From Pseudomicrostroma phylloplanum (lineage: Eukaryota > Basidiomycota > Exobasidiomycetes > Microstromatales): a stretch of DNA of 64,000 nucleotides. The notes beneath the pieces were generated by a model, which searched no databases, was not told where the DNA came from, and saw only the letters and a program-made list of their open reading frames with translations. The stretch is taken from assembly GCA_039545275.1 (NCBI GenBank), contig BCHS01000001.1, positions 193,579 through 257,578 of the forward strand. Reading direction: 5' to 3'. How positions within the stretch are numbered: position 1 is the first letter of the stretch; the number at the start of each line of letters is the position of its first letter. This document shows positions 1 to 10,123 of the stretch, piece by piece. Position numbers and translations under genes: made by a program.

Positions 1-126
1 AAGTGCGATGAGGCGCTGCGACTATCACGTCTTCGGGGTATGGCAGCGGACGAGATCGAGGGTCTGGCCTCCCAGCCGGGCCCGGCAGAGGATGCAGAAG
101 AGCCGGCCGTGGAGGATCTTGCATGA
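1..126 (+). CDS. C-terminal end of an unidentified protein (5' truncated by window edge)
   Basis: Frame 1 is open from the first base for 41 codons and stops at TGA 124-126. The residues are acidic and Ala/Glu-rich, ending in a run like EDAEEPAVEDLA, and look like the disordered tail of a longer plus-strand protein. No domain can be recognised and the function is unknown. The main support is the open frame and its coding-like composition, so this could also be chance. Confidence 0.45.
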   Translation, partial: KCDEALRLSRLRGMAADEIEGLASQPGPAEDAEEPAVEDLA

Positions 127-1431
127 GAAGGCAAGGATGAGCTTGGGAGCCCAGTAGCATCTCCACCTTTGCTGCCATCGAAGAAGAGAGGTACCTCGGC
201 TGAGCTCCAAACGCTGTTGAGGCTCTCGCTGCGAGATAGGGACATTGAGTGATCCTCTAGAATGAGATCGTCCCTTGGCGCGGATACGTGAGTCTCGGGA
301 AGGTCATGAAGGGGAGTAGGCATCGTGGACGACATATGGGCGGCCGGAGCCTGGCCACCAACAGGACGAATTGGCGGCTTGCTCTTTTAGCGCATACTCG
401 ATGGAGGTCGGGCAGAGGATGAGAGGTAGCGACCTCGTAGAGTACAGCTGCAGCTGTGATGCTGCGAACGGCAGGCAAGTAGTGAATTATCGGTCCTATG
501 TTGGATGAGCTTCCGATGCTCGACGGCGGTGAAGTGGATGCGGAAAGCGGATAAAAGAGCACTAGCCTAGCAGGATGAGAAGGATGGGCGGCTCGGTGTA
601 GGTAATTGGGCTGGTGATGAGGTAGAAGAGGAAAAGAAGGGGCGCCTAGAAAGCCTAATTACGGAAAAATGATAGAGTAGAGCTTCTGCTGCTTGGCCAT
701 TGTTCTGTTTAGTGAGATGGGACCAAGGATGAGGCAAGATTGCGGATATCGAAGCGACGTGCCAATGGTCGGGCGAGGCAGCTGGAGCGAGCGGTAAGGG
801 GGGCGGGGTGAGGTGAGCGGTGTGCGGGGGGGCCAGGGCAGACAGACAGAGGCAGAGGCAGTGGCAGTCCGACGTCAGGACGGACGTCGGACGCGGACGC
901 GTTGCGCCACTCGACATGACGCTCCAGGACTCCGGGCGAGTCCAAGCTCAGCCAGCAGCAACCCACCCAAGCCACAGAAAAAGAGAATCGTCCGCTCCCT
1001 TGCAGCACACCTCCAGGCCGAGGTAAGCCTAGTCGAGCTTACTCTAGTCTACACGCACTCGCCTTCACACCGCCACAGCCTCCCGACGTCTCCCCTTGTG
1101 CTCTACATTGGTGAGAAAGGGGAATGACAATTGGGGAGAAGAGAAGATGCGGCGTACCAGACGCCAGTGTTACACTCTGCTACTATGACAATGACAGGAA
1201 AAGACGGGGCGCGGAGAGTCGTGTATAGTCGTGCTTGAGATACAAGAATCGAGACGAAGTGCAATGGGGGATTCGGCTGCTTGTGAAGAGGTATGCTACG
1301 GCAGGCCATCTTTGTATTTGTGGCAGCTAGCTAATTTAGGTCACCGGTACGGCGACAAGGCTTGCTTCGTGACCAAATTGGAGCCATTGCGCTGGCTAGG
1401 AGACCGCTGGTAGCTCCCCTGGCTCTGGCAA
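127..1431. other. Intergenic, no gene recognised
   Basis: About 1.3 kb between the plus-strand gene end and the aquaglyceroporin stop. It probably holds both 3' UTRs. Short open frames exist on both strands, but none shows a domain, a good start context or plausible splicing. Confidence 0.5.
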
Positions 1432-2809
1432 TCAGCAGTTGAGAGTGAAACGAGCCGATGCAGACTGAGAGGTCACATGCGGGGCTAGCATCAGCACATC
1501 TCACCGTTGACAATTCCCTGTATGTCTCCCTACTCACGGTACGATTGAAGATGGAGTCTGGACCAGGGTACAGGAAGATGTCCACGAGGCCTCCACCGAC
1601 CAAGGCACCAAGGATGTCGGCAGCCCAGATGGAGTGGAACCTAGTGAGTAGCAGCGAGGGAGGGGAAGAAAGGTCAGTCATCACGATGACTGGCGCTGCT
1701 CTTTTCGCGCAACGCTCACCAATAGCCTTTGTTATGCTGTCATGGGACAAGGTCGTGTCAGCGTTGTGTTCCCTTGATAACGATACCAGGTGTTACTCAC
1801 GCTCCAGAGTGTCTGAGCAGGGTAGCCGATGACTGTGAGAGCGAGTCTGGGTCCAAAGTCTCTGGCAGGGTTGATGGCAAAGCCAGTCTGTGCTCCAACC
1901 GCTACGGCAATTCCAAGGAGTGTGAACAAGACGGCCAAGGGCAGGGCAGGACCGGGGAGGCCGGGATGGGTGAATGCAAAGATGCATCCCACCAAGATGG
2001 CGGTGCCCAGAAACTCGTCGAAGAAGGCCGTAGCAGCCGAAAGTCCGTCTTTGGGAATTGATACAAAGTTGCCGGCTGTGGCAGTGTCTCCGTAGACTGT
2101 GTGACCGCCGCCTCGCTGGAAGTCGGCAAGGGCTTCTGCATAGTTGCTCTGCAAGGGATGGAGTGTGGCAGGACGAGTGGAGATAGCTCGTCAGTCGTTG
2201 GAGAAGGCGAGAGATGCATCGCCTCGAGGGGTGCCCACGTAGATGATAAGTGTTGCAAAGAAGCAGCCAAGGATCTGCGAGAGGATGTAGCCTGGTACTT
2301 TGCTGAGTGGAAATCGTCGAAAGACTGCTTGCGCCTGAGACGGTGGTAGAATGGGAAGGGAGCGAAGGACAGTCAGGCCGGCATTGAGATCATTACGGCA
2401 TCTTGTGTGGCCTGTTGCTACATACGATCGTGACGGCAGGATTGATGTGGCCACCACTGATGGGGCTGCTGATGTATGCACCAAGAGCTACGCCGATGGC
2501 CCAGCCTGTGATGAGGGGAGTGGATATAGTGGTGCCATCGAGCGTCAGATCTCTTACGACAGGGATGCAATGGCATCTTCTGCTCTCTTGATACTCACCG
2601 AAAGCACATGTGAGGACGTCACCTGTGCCCCAAAGCTGAGTCTGCAGCTGAGCGCCAGCACCGAAGATGATGATGGTGCCAGCACCGAGCATTTCGGCCA
2701 GGTATTCGGCATAGGCGTTTCTGAACCTCTGTACGACATTGGGAGGAGGTGGTACGTAGAGGCTGGAGCGCTGCTGGCCCTCTGCATCAGAGGTTCGTTC
2801 AGAAGACAT
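1432..2809 (-). CDS. Aquaglyceroporin (MIP family), seven exons
   Basis: Membrane channel for glycerol and other small polyols and/or water. Exons on the minus strand: 2809-2599, 2505-2426, 2334-2239, 2148-1801, 1736-1720, 1640-1538, 1464-1432, giving 295 aa. Both family boxes are present: GGHINPAVT in exon 2 and AINPARDFGPR in exon 4. Asp after the second NPAR is typical of glycerol-conducting (GlpF/Fps1-type) members rather than strict water channels. Six hydrophobic segments are visible; the N-terminus is hydrophilic and about 35 residues long, so the large regulatory tails of yeast Fps1 are absent. Intron 3 starts with the weak donor GTGGGC, and a 17-nt micro-exon restores HNKGYW before the last helix. 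The final 10-residue exon is the least certain part. Confidence 0.9.
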
Positions 2810-3947
2810 GATTGGGTGCTTGACACTGGGGCGAGGGATGGTTGGGCTGGAGGGTCTTTGGGTAGAGCGAAGAGTGCTGCTGGGAGAGTGCGTTGAAAAG
2901 ACTGCTGGTTGACTTAGTGCTACTGGTAGCGATGGTGATCAGATGGGGGGCGAGAAGGAGGGAAGATGGAGAGAAGAGGAGAAGGGGGGAGGAAAGGAGC
3001 AGCGAAGACAGGATGATGAGGAGGAGAGTGAGTCGAGCTGAGCTGGCTGGTCCCTCTGACCTGGGTGAGCTGCAAGTAGCAACTCGCCGGCAGAAGCAAG
3101 GCAGAGGCGACGCACTGCACCCATTCTTCCTACGCCAGTACTGAGAAGCCGCCTGGCTCGAGCGTCGGCCATCAATGGACGGACGGACGGACGTAGGCAC
3201 CGGGCGGCTGCTCCGATTGTCCTCCGCAGTGCCTTTGCTCTTTGCCTCCTTTTCCCATCTGCCGCTCCGGCTCGGCGTCGAGGCTTCGGCGTGAGTCAGA
3301 GTGTCCTCGTTGCGCCTACTCAAGCGTACCTTGTGGGAAACTTACTTGGGCGGCCACATCGCCAGAACGGTAAGAGCCGACGCCCTCAGCTCGCCGCCCG
3401 CAGAACAGCCAGCGCCTTTGCCTCGAAGGTACGCCTGCTCGCCGGGTACGCATCATTGTGAGGCTGCGCCGCGTGCATGTGATCAGCAGGGTTTAGTCGC
3501 CGGCAGCAGACCAAGGAGCAGATGCTTGCAAGCAGCGCACGCCATTGTGTGGGGGAGGATCAGTCCGAGGGAGCCCCAGCCAGGGTATGTCAAGGCTGCC
3601 CTCAAGCTACCTGTGTCATGATGTCTGTGTCGCTGCTGGGTCGTTGAACTTGGAGATCCGTGGTGTGAGATCTGTACCTTTTGCATGATGTGCGCGTAGT
3701 CATTGTAGAGCATCGTACAGATCCTGGCCCATGCCTAAGACGACCACAACGAATAGGTAGACTAGCTTTATGCAAGGCCCCTTTGGCCCTGGCGCCTTTG
3801 CCTCAACGCGCTCCAACGCGTCTGGCGAAAGTGGAGAGCGGACCAAGGCCGATGCTCCTCTCCTTCCGAGACACCCTTCTCCAACACCATCCTTCGCTCT
3901 ACCGCACCTCACTTAGGTCCAGCGCAAGCCAGCGACCCTACACGACC
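2810..3947. other. Divergent intergenic region, aquaglyceroporin / HAT1
   Basis: About 1.1 kb between two divergent start codons. Small open frames here (for example around 3301-3621) lack an ATG or any recognisable domain and are not called. An ACGCGT element lies close to HAT1 (separate entry). Confidence 0.5.
3816..3821. promoter_or_regulatory. MCB-like element (ACGCGT) upstream of HAT1
   Basis: A perfect MluI cell-cycle box lies about 130 bp before the HAT1 start, with an AACGCG half-match ten bases upstream. In fungi such boxes are bound by the MBF factor, which drives G1/S genes; HAT1 acetylates newly made histones, so the fit is plausible. Function here is inferred from the motif alone. 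Confidence 0.35.
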
Positions 3948-5684
3948 ATGGCTGAGAGCGATACATGGGCTGCCAATGCCAACGAAGCTCTCTCCTTACG
4001 GCTGGTAGGCGCCCCGAGCCCCGCGGACGAGCTCTTCGGACCAGAGTTCACATACCAGGTGAGCAGAGAGTCGGCCTTCCTTCTTCTTCTTCTGCTTCGC
4101 CCAGAATAATACGCTGATGTTTTCGAAACTTTCTCTCCTTTCGTATCCTCTCTCTGCTATAGATCGGCTTCGGACAGGAAGAGACCATCTTCGGCTACTC
4201 ACGCCTGAACATTCTCCTCTCCTTCACCCCTTCCAACCTGCATACCCTCCTCAGCGTAACATTCTCATCAGTCAACGAGTCCACGACAGCAAAGATCGAC
4301 GACATACCCTCCATACTAGAAGAGTACCTACCGGAAGATTACACAACCGATGCAGAGGTATTCGGCAAGAGACTAGAGGAGGAAGAGAAGGCGGACTTCG
4401 TTCCCTTTGGTGAGAAGGTGGGAGAGTACGATGTCCCATCAGCGGTCAGGAAGGGCAAAGGAAAGGGACAAGGGAAGAGGACCGCCCCCGGAGCAAGCAC
4501 GAGCAAGGCTGCGTCCGCGAGCTCAGCTGTGCCAAGTACAGATTCGGACCATTTCGAGGTATATCGTACCACTTGGGCGACGCCGGGTTGGAGGGAGTTC
4601 CATCGAAGGATGCAGTTGTTCGCACTACTCTACATCGAGGGCGCAAGCTATATACACGAAGACGAGGAGAATTGGCAATGGCTGACGACATGGCATAAGT
4701 CTGTAGATGCCGATGGGAAGAGCAAGTACATCTTCGTAGGCTATACCAGGTGAGTATTCGCTGCAGAAGGTACGGATACTCTGCAGAAGCTTTCTCACGT
4801 CATGCTCTCCTACCTTTGCCCTTTTCCCCTCAGCCTTTACCGCTTCTGGCACTATCCCTCTTCATCGCGCCTGCGTCTCTCGCAGTTCCTCATCCTCCCT
4901 CCTTACCACAAGCAATCTCACGGTAGCCACCTCTACCAAATTGCCTACTCCTCAACGCTAGAATCAGACTCAATCACAGAGCTCACCGTCGAGGACCCCA
5001 ACGAGGCATTTGATCGACTTCGGGACACTGCTGATCTCAAGCGGTTGCTGGCTCCGGGAGCAATCATCGAGCAGATGAAGGAGGAGGAGGGAGGCTTGCG
5101 CGCTCCGCTGCAGAGAGCCAGGAGTGAAAAATGGAGATTGAAGGCGAAGATTGCCAAGAGGCAGTGGAGCCGGTTGATCGAGGTGAGTGCTTGCTGCAGA
5201 CGTTGTAGGTTATACGCAGTGCTGATCTCGATACTAAATCTGCGTTGCAGATGATTCAACTCATGGAGCTGGACCCTTCGGACCCTGCCGCCATCAAGGC
5301 TTATCGACTGCAAGTGAAAGCCAGGCTGTACCGCTTCAACAAGGTGAGTCTCTATACCGCTGTTGCTGCATCCCCGGCGAAATGCTGGTACTGATGGGTG
5401 CCATGCCCCTCGCCGCCATTTCGTACGTCCCTTCACAGGACATCCTGACCCAGCTGACATTGCAAGAGAGACACTCGAAGCTACAAGAGACGTACGAGTC
5501 CCTCCTGGAGGGGGAGTACGGCGACCTGGTAGGCGTGGACGTCGAGCCATTCCTGGATGGGCCAGGTGGTGAGGATGACGATGACGAGGAGGAGGATGAT
5601 GGTGCTGCCCAGGGGAACGGCTGGCTGGGCATGTTCGGTGGGGGTGGTGCGGCCGGTGGGGGAGGCAAGAGGAGGAAGGTCTGA
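3948..5684 (+). CDS. HAT1: Histone acetyltransferase type B catalytic subunit Hat1
   Basis: Acetylates free histone H4 (Lys5/Lys12) before chromatin deposition, normally with a WD40 partner (Hat2/RbAp). Exons 3948-4058, 4163-4749, 4834-5182, 5251-5343, 5439-5684 give 461 aa. Family features in order: the N-terminal module beginning WAANANEALSLRLV, a YSRLNILLSF strand, the GNAT core with ALLYIEGASYI, and the acetyl-CoA loop SQFLILPPYHKQSHGSHLY. The C-terminus has an acidic run (GGEDDDDEEEDD), a Gly-rich stretch and a basic KRRKV end that could be a nuclear signal. The start is the ATG in ACCATGG at 3948; an in-frame ATG at 3852 would add 32 residues and is less likely. Confidence 0.93.
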
Positions 5685-5710
5685 GCTGTGAGTCACTACG
5701 AGACCAAAAG

Positions 5711-5733
5711 GAGCTCGAATCAAGTTCGAGCTC
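5711..5733. repeat. Perfect 9-bp inverted repeat (hairpin) downstream of HAT1
   Basis: GAGCTCGAA and TTCGAGCTC are separated by a 5-nt loop, 27 bp after the HAT1 stop. It would form a stable stem-loop in the 3' UTR. It may influence 3'-end formation or stability, or be incidental. Confidence 0.5.
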
Positions 5734-5984
5734 TACAATGGCATTGCGGACGCAGTTCACACGATATCATGCCACATCGCTTCGGGCAGTCCCCACTCGT
5801 GAGGGCAGTAAATACAAGCATACGTCAAATGTATCTGAATTCTGTGGGTTCATCCCAACATACCGAAGCCTACACGAAGCACTATGTGAAAAGAAAGAAG
5901 GTGGAGGAAGACACGACTCGGAGCTCATCGGGGGAGTCTCTGCTGATGGCTGCTCCTACGGGGGAGAGCCACGCTACCTGCAGC

Positions 5985-8136
5985 TCACTTGTGAACATGA
6001 GGTCCACCACCACCAGGAGGGCACCCAGTAGGACTATGGTTGCATCCACCCCTCGACTTTCCTCGAGCAGCCAGCGCACCACTCTCAGTAGTCTCAGTAG
6101 TCTCATCCTCGGCCGAGTCCTCGACTACTATAGCCTCGCGTCTTCCCTTCTGCCCAACGTGAGTGCCGCCGTTGGGCGGGGCGATGCAACCGGTAGGACT
6201 CATTCCGCACTCGCCCCTGAAACGACTTCGCGATGCCAGCGCAGGAGCTACAGCCAGAGCCTGAGCGACGTCGATGTCGACGGCAGTGCGTTTGCCATGT
6301 CCGGGGTTGGGACCTCCATTGCCCGGAGGAGGAGTACATCCAGTGGGGCTGTGCCCGTACGCCCTGCCAGGCTTGCCGCGAAGAGTCGTGATGAGACCAG
6401 GAGTGAGCTCGCGCTCCTCCTCATGGATGATGTCTCGCTTCTGCTCTTTGGGGAGGGCGGGATGAGGAGGATGGGCACCACCGCTTCCGGGAGGACCGCA
6501 ACCAGTGGGACTGTGGGCGCAGCCGCCCTGGCCTTTGCCTCGAGCAGCGAGTTCCTCCGGGGCAGTACTGGCAGTAGGGGTAACCTCCTCTTTCCACTGG
6601 TCTTCGAGGTCGCGTCGTAGGTGTTCGGGGTGAGGAGGATGGGCACCACCATTGCCCGGAGGTCCGCATCCAGTAGGACTGTGAGCGCATCCACCCTTTC
6701 CTTTACCTCGAGCAGCAAGCTCTTCCGGGACAGCATTGGTAGCAAGGGCACGCTTCTCTTCCTGGTGTCCATCATGGTCTCGTCGCGGGTGCTCGGGGTG
6801 AGGAGGATGTGCACCACCGCTTCCGGGACGACCGCACCCAGTAGGACTGTGGGCACATCCTCCGCCTGACTTGCCTCGCGCGATCAGCTCAGCATCGGTA
6901 GCAGTCAGAGCACGCTTCTGTACTTGATCTTGAGCCATCTCGAGTTTCTGGCCTGCGGGGTGAGTAGGGTGAGGGCCGTGACCGCCACCACCCGAAGGAG
7001 GACCGCACCCAGTAGGACTGTGAGCGCAGCCTCCCTGTCCTTTGCCTCGAGCAGCGAGCTCTTCGGGGGCGGCATTGATAGTGGAAGTGCGCTCCTCTTC
7101 CTGGTGTCTTTCAATGTCCCGTCGCGGGTGCTCGGGGTCAGAAGGACGGTTACCGCCGTTCCCGGGAGGGCTGCACCCAGTAGGACTATGGGCACAATCT
7201 CCGTCTGACTTGCCTCGCTCGACAAGCTCAGCGTCGGTAGCAGTCAGAGCGCGCTTCTGAACTTGAGCTTGGACCATTTCGAGTGCTCGGCCTTCGGGAT
7301 GAGCAGGGTGAGGGCCATGACCGCCACCACCTGAGGGAGGTCCACAGCCAGTGGGACTATGAGCGCATCCTCCCTGTCCCTTGCCTCGAGCAGCGAGCAC
7401 GGAAACCTCGTCTTGAAGTTGGGGGACGTCCCGCTTCTTGCCGTGTGTGCCTCCACCTGGAGGGGGAGCACAGCCTCCAGGCGAGGAGCAGAAGGAAGGT
7501 TGCTGGTCTTTGGAGGTGCTGTAGTGTTCCTCTCGAATCCCGATGTCGGGGTCGGAAGGCATGGCAGGTGCACAGCCAGTGGGGCTGTGAGAGCATCCGC
7601 CTCCCAAGAAGGGCTTCTCTTCGCCGGTCTCGCCCGTAGTGTGGTCGGTAGCATCAGGGGGTGCGCCATGACCTTGACAGCCAGTAGGGCTCTGAGCACA
7701 GTCCTCGATGGGCGAGTGTCGATCAGGTGCTGGCGCCCTCTTGTCGGTGTCGGCGTCGGTGTGCGTGGCTAGAGAGTGAGGCGGAGAACCACCGGGCTTG
7801 CCGCCATTCGCGCATCCGTTGGGGCCGTGGTTGCATCCGTGGCCGTTGTTGAGCATGGTGGAGCGGATCCATCCACTGAAGGAGAAGCCGAGAGGGAGCA
7901 GCTGGGTTGGGAGGTCCCTGGCTGCATGGGGAGCGTCTGGGGGATGAAGGCATGGCTCGGGGGAGAGAGGAAAGTGTGAGCATTGGAAGGTGATGTCGAT
8001 AGGAAGTGCCTGCCCTGGTATACTCACATCGTGAGACTTCAATTGAGCGGAAGCTGGGCAAGGGTGCAGCGTCGGACCGAGCAGAGAGCATGGCTACAGT
8101 GACTGCAGCCAGCAAGGAGTGGTCAAGCACCTTCAT
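5985..8136 (-). CDS. Secreted Cys-repeat protein with dibasic (kexin-type) sites; candidate repeat-peptide precursor
   Basis: Exons 8136-8028 and 7936-5985 give 686 aa. Residues 1-24 form a signal peptide (MKVLDHSLLAAVTVAMLSAR then SDAA). The rest carries 13 copies of an octapeptide-like motif whose consensus is CAHSPTGC, followed by GPP and Gly-rich linkers. Motif starts fall near residues 71, 116, 151, 186, 227, 284, 340, 397, 453, 509, 563, 613 and 668, so the core period is 55-57 residues. Between motifs lie dibasic sites (DKR, KKR, QKR, HPRR, EKR, LRR, GKR, GRR) suited to Golgi Kex2 cleavage. A conserved L-x-x-RGK-x-x-GG precedes most motifs. This is the layout of fungal kexin-processed repeat precursors, but I recognise no named family and no tailoring enzymes sit next door. 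Alternatives: a structural wall or matrix protein, or a Rep1-like repellent precursor. The acceptor at 7937 is my choice; one further upstream or downstream would change only the N-terminal linker. Confidence 0.82.
6021..7835 (-). repeat. Tandem coding repeat: 13 C-x-H-S-P-T-G-C-type units
   Basis: Units recur about every 168 nt over the core (roughly 7400-6480). There is a higher-order duplication of two units, about 113 residues: an LAARGKGQGG-type unit plus an ALTATDAEL-type unit, occurring twice nearly verbatim. Outer units are degenerate (CNHGPNGC, CSSPGGC, YGHSPTGC, CGMSPTGC). Confidence 0.85.
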
Positions 8137-9238
8137 GATAGAGGTGCGCCGCAACGAAGAGGGCAGGGAATGGAGGTAAGAGGTAGTGGGGGGATTGTTG
8201 GGGCTGGATTATCGCACCAACTCCAACTGAGCGCCTTCTTGTATCTTTCGCCGGTCACTCTCTGAAGCAGAGACGGAGAAGTGCTCAGGACGGTGTTCCT
8301 AGTTTCGTCGCTGTACCGGGTCGTTTGCTAGTGCGTGTGTGCCTAACGCCCGCCGCCGAGCGTGGGTGCGGCCCTGAGCACACATTGTTGCTGCATCGGA
8401 GCCACACCGAGCCCTTGGGTCGGTCGGGCGAAAAGCAGTCCGGCTCCCACCACTGTCTTGGTCACAGGCGGGCGATGTGATCCATGGGAATGCCAGAGCG
8501 GCAACTGGACGTGGTGCTTGGCCCTCGGCGAACGAGCCGCGGCTGATTGCGGAGCGCCATTGCCTGGGACCTCACAGCCTGGGCGAAGCAGGAGTACAGC
8601 GGCTACTCCCGGAGTTTTAGGCAAGGATCTCTTATCTCGATTGTATCGTCTTTAGCATTGCTCCTCCGGCTCAGCCTAGGTACAGTCTTGGGTCTGCCCT
8701 CGCTCTTCCTTCACACACGCGGTCAGGCACACGCCGACCCCTGTCTGTATCTTTCGGACCGACGGTGCCTGGCAGTAATGCTCAAGCACGGGGCTAGGGG
8801 TGAATAGAGGGTCCAGGCAAAGCGGGGCAAAGGGCTCACTTCCTTGCCGCTTATACAGAAGAGAGAGCCCTTGGCGCCGGTTTCGGGTCGCCCGATGGAT
8901 CTCGGGCTCCATTTCTTCCGGTGGCCGAGCTCTCGACCGCCAAGGTACTCTCGCGGTCATCGTTGCACTTTGCAGCAGTGATGTCTGGAGTCGTCTTTGG
9001 CTCAGACAGTGGTCGAGGATTGTAATGAAATGTATATTTCGGAAAGACAGACGAAGCACGTTCTGACTGAGACGAAGATACAAGTACAGGTATGGAGCGA
9101 GGCGAGAGAGAGGATGATTGGATGGATGCAGGATGGATGACAAGACTAGATGGGAGCAGGACGTATGACAAAAGGCTGGATGCAACAAAGAGAAGATGCT
9201 AACATATTGACAAAGGCAAGGAATGCTTCAGGGAGAAG
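8137..9238. other. Intergenic, probable promoter of the Cys-repeat gene plus 3' region of the next gene
   Basis: About 1.1 kb with no convincing gene. A 170-codon minus-strand open frame (8676-9188) has no recognisable feature and is not called. Confidence 0.5.
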
Positions 9239-10123
9239 CTAGGCATTGGCACGCACAATGTTGACGTCAGGGATCTCTACAGGGACCGTATCGAAGTGCA
9301 CCTTCTTGACGACTTCGGGGATGACGTCCCGGACGAGAGCTGTGTCGAATCGCAGCTTCTTGATCGGCTGCTGCTTGCCAGGGAAGACTTCATTGTAGGT
9401 GTGCTTGCGAATCTCGGTGCCGAAAGATCCGTTGGCTGCAAGAGGGGTGGCGAAGTCTTTCAGGGTCCACCAGGCCTCCTCGGGAGAGGCAGAGAGGTGT
9501 GAGTCTTGCTTGGATGCGAAGCTGCGGGTGGCTCGTCCGGTAGGTGCCTTGCGCCAGTGGTTGCCAGCTTGAGCCTGGTATTCTGAGTCTCGGGGCTCAC
9601 TCTTGACATCGCAGTCGTCGTCAGAGGGCTCCTTTTCTTCCAGGATGGTAGCGAGGCGGAGTACAAAGCGTCGTTGAACTCGACGGTGCGAGAACGAGGA
9701 AGGCGTGGCACTAGTGGCAGCCGTATTGCGGTGCTCGCAGGAGGTCTGCTCCTCGGGCTGGGCGCAATGTGCGGCTCGGCACTCAGAGGCTTGGTACTCA
9801 GATGCTCGGCGCTCAGAAGCTCGGTGCTCAGAAGCTCTGTGCTCAGTGGCTCGGTGCCCGAAGGCTCGGTGCCGAAAGCTTCGTCGTCGACGGACTGGCT
9901 GAGGGCGATCAGCAGCCCATGAGGCTTCCTCGACTGCTCGCAAGACTTGAGCGCGGAGATCGAACATGCCCAGGCCGGGAATGTACGAGAGGGCTGCGTC
10001 GAGTTCGAAGAATCTTTCGGCGGCTCGCTGCCCATTGGGATTGGCTGCTTCGTCTCCCACGAATCGACGGACGATTCGGTTGTTGAGCAGGTGAGTGCAA
10101 ATAAATTTGCTGATGCAGTTCAT
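9239..10123 (-). CDS. Hypothetical protein with a pentapeptide repeat (EHRAS-like)
   Basis: Single exon, 294 aa, ATG at 10123, stop TAG at 9241-9239. I do not recognise the family. Residues about 15-65 form a coding-like block (RRFVGDEAANPNGQ, ELDAALSYIPGLGMFD). Residues about 80-115 are a pentapeptide repeat of EHRAS type. A Ser/Thr-rich middle with an acidic patch (EKEPSDDDCD) follows, and the C-terminus has two related elements, KKLRFDTALVRDVIPEV and KKVHFDTVPVEIPDV, which look like an internal duplication. No signal peptide or membrane segment is visible. A TATATA lies about 90 bp upstream, which supports transcription. An intron could still have been missed. Confidence 0.55.
   Translation of the reverse strand: MNCISKFICTHLLNNRIVRRFVGDEAANPNGQRAAERFFELDAALSYIPGLGMFDLRAQVLRAVEEASWAADRPQPVRRRRSFRHRAFGHRATEHRASEHRASERRASEYQASECRAAHCAQPEEQTSCEHRNTAATSATPSSFSHRRVQRRFVLRLATILEEKEPSDDDCDVKSEPRDSEYQAQAGNHWRKAPTGRATRSFASKQDSHLSASPEEAWWTLKDFATPLAANGSFGTEIRKHTYNEVFPGKQQPIKKLRFDTALVRDVIPEVVKKVHFDTVPVEIPDVNIVRANA
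9773..9877. repeat. 15-bp minisatellite, about seven units, within the coding region
   Basis: Units resemble AGCTCGGTGCTCAGA on the plus strand, tandem and imperfect. Because 15 is a multiple of three, copy-number change keeps the minus-strand frame and alters only the number of EHRAS-like pentapeptides. Confidence 0.8.

Noticed and set aside
3301..3621. 106-codon plus-strand frame (LLKRTLWETYLGGHIA...) upstream of HAT1
   Set aside because: Begins with GTG rather than ATG, and no splice model extends it into a protein.
5688..8000. Long plus-strand frames opposite the Cys-repeat gene
   Set aside because: They mirror the repeat array on the opposite strand; the signal peptide, splice site and repeat logic are all on the minus strand.
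8676..9188. 170-codon minus-strand open frame
   Set aside because: No domain and coding-unlike composition; probably flank of the neighbouring minus-strand gene.
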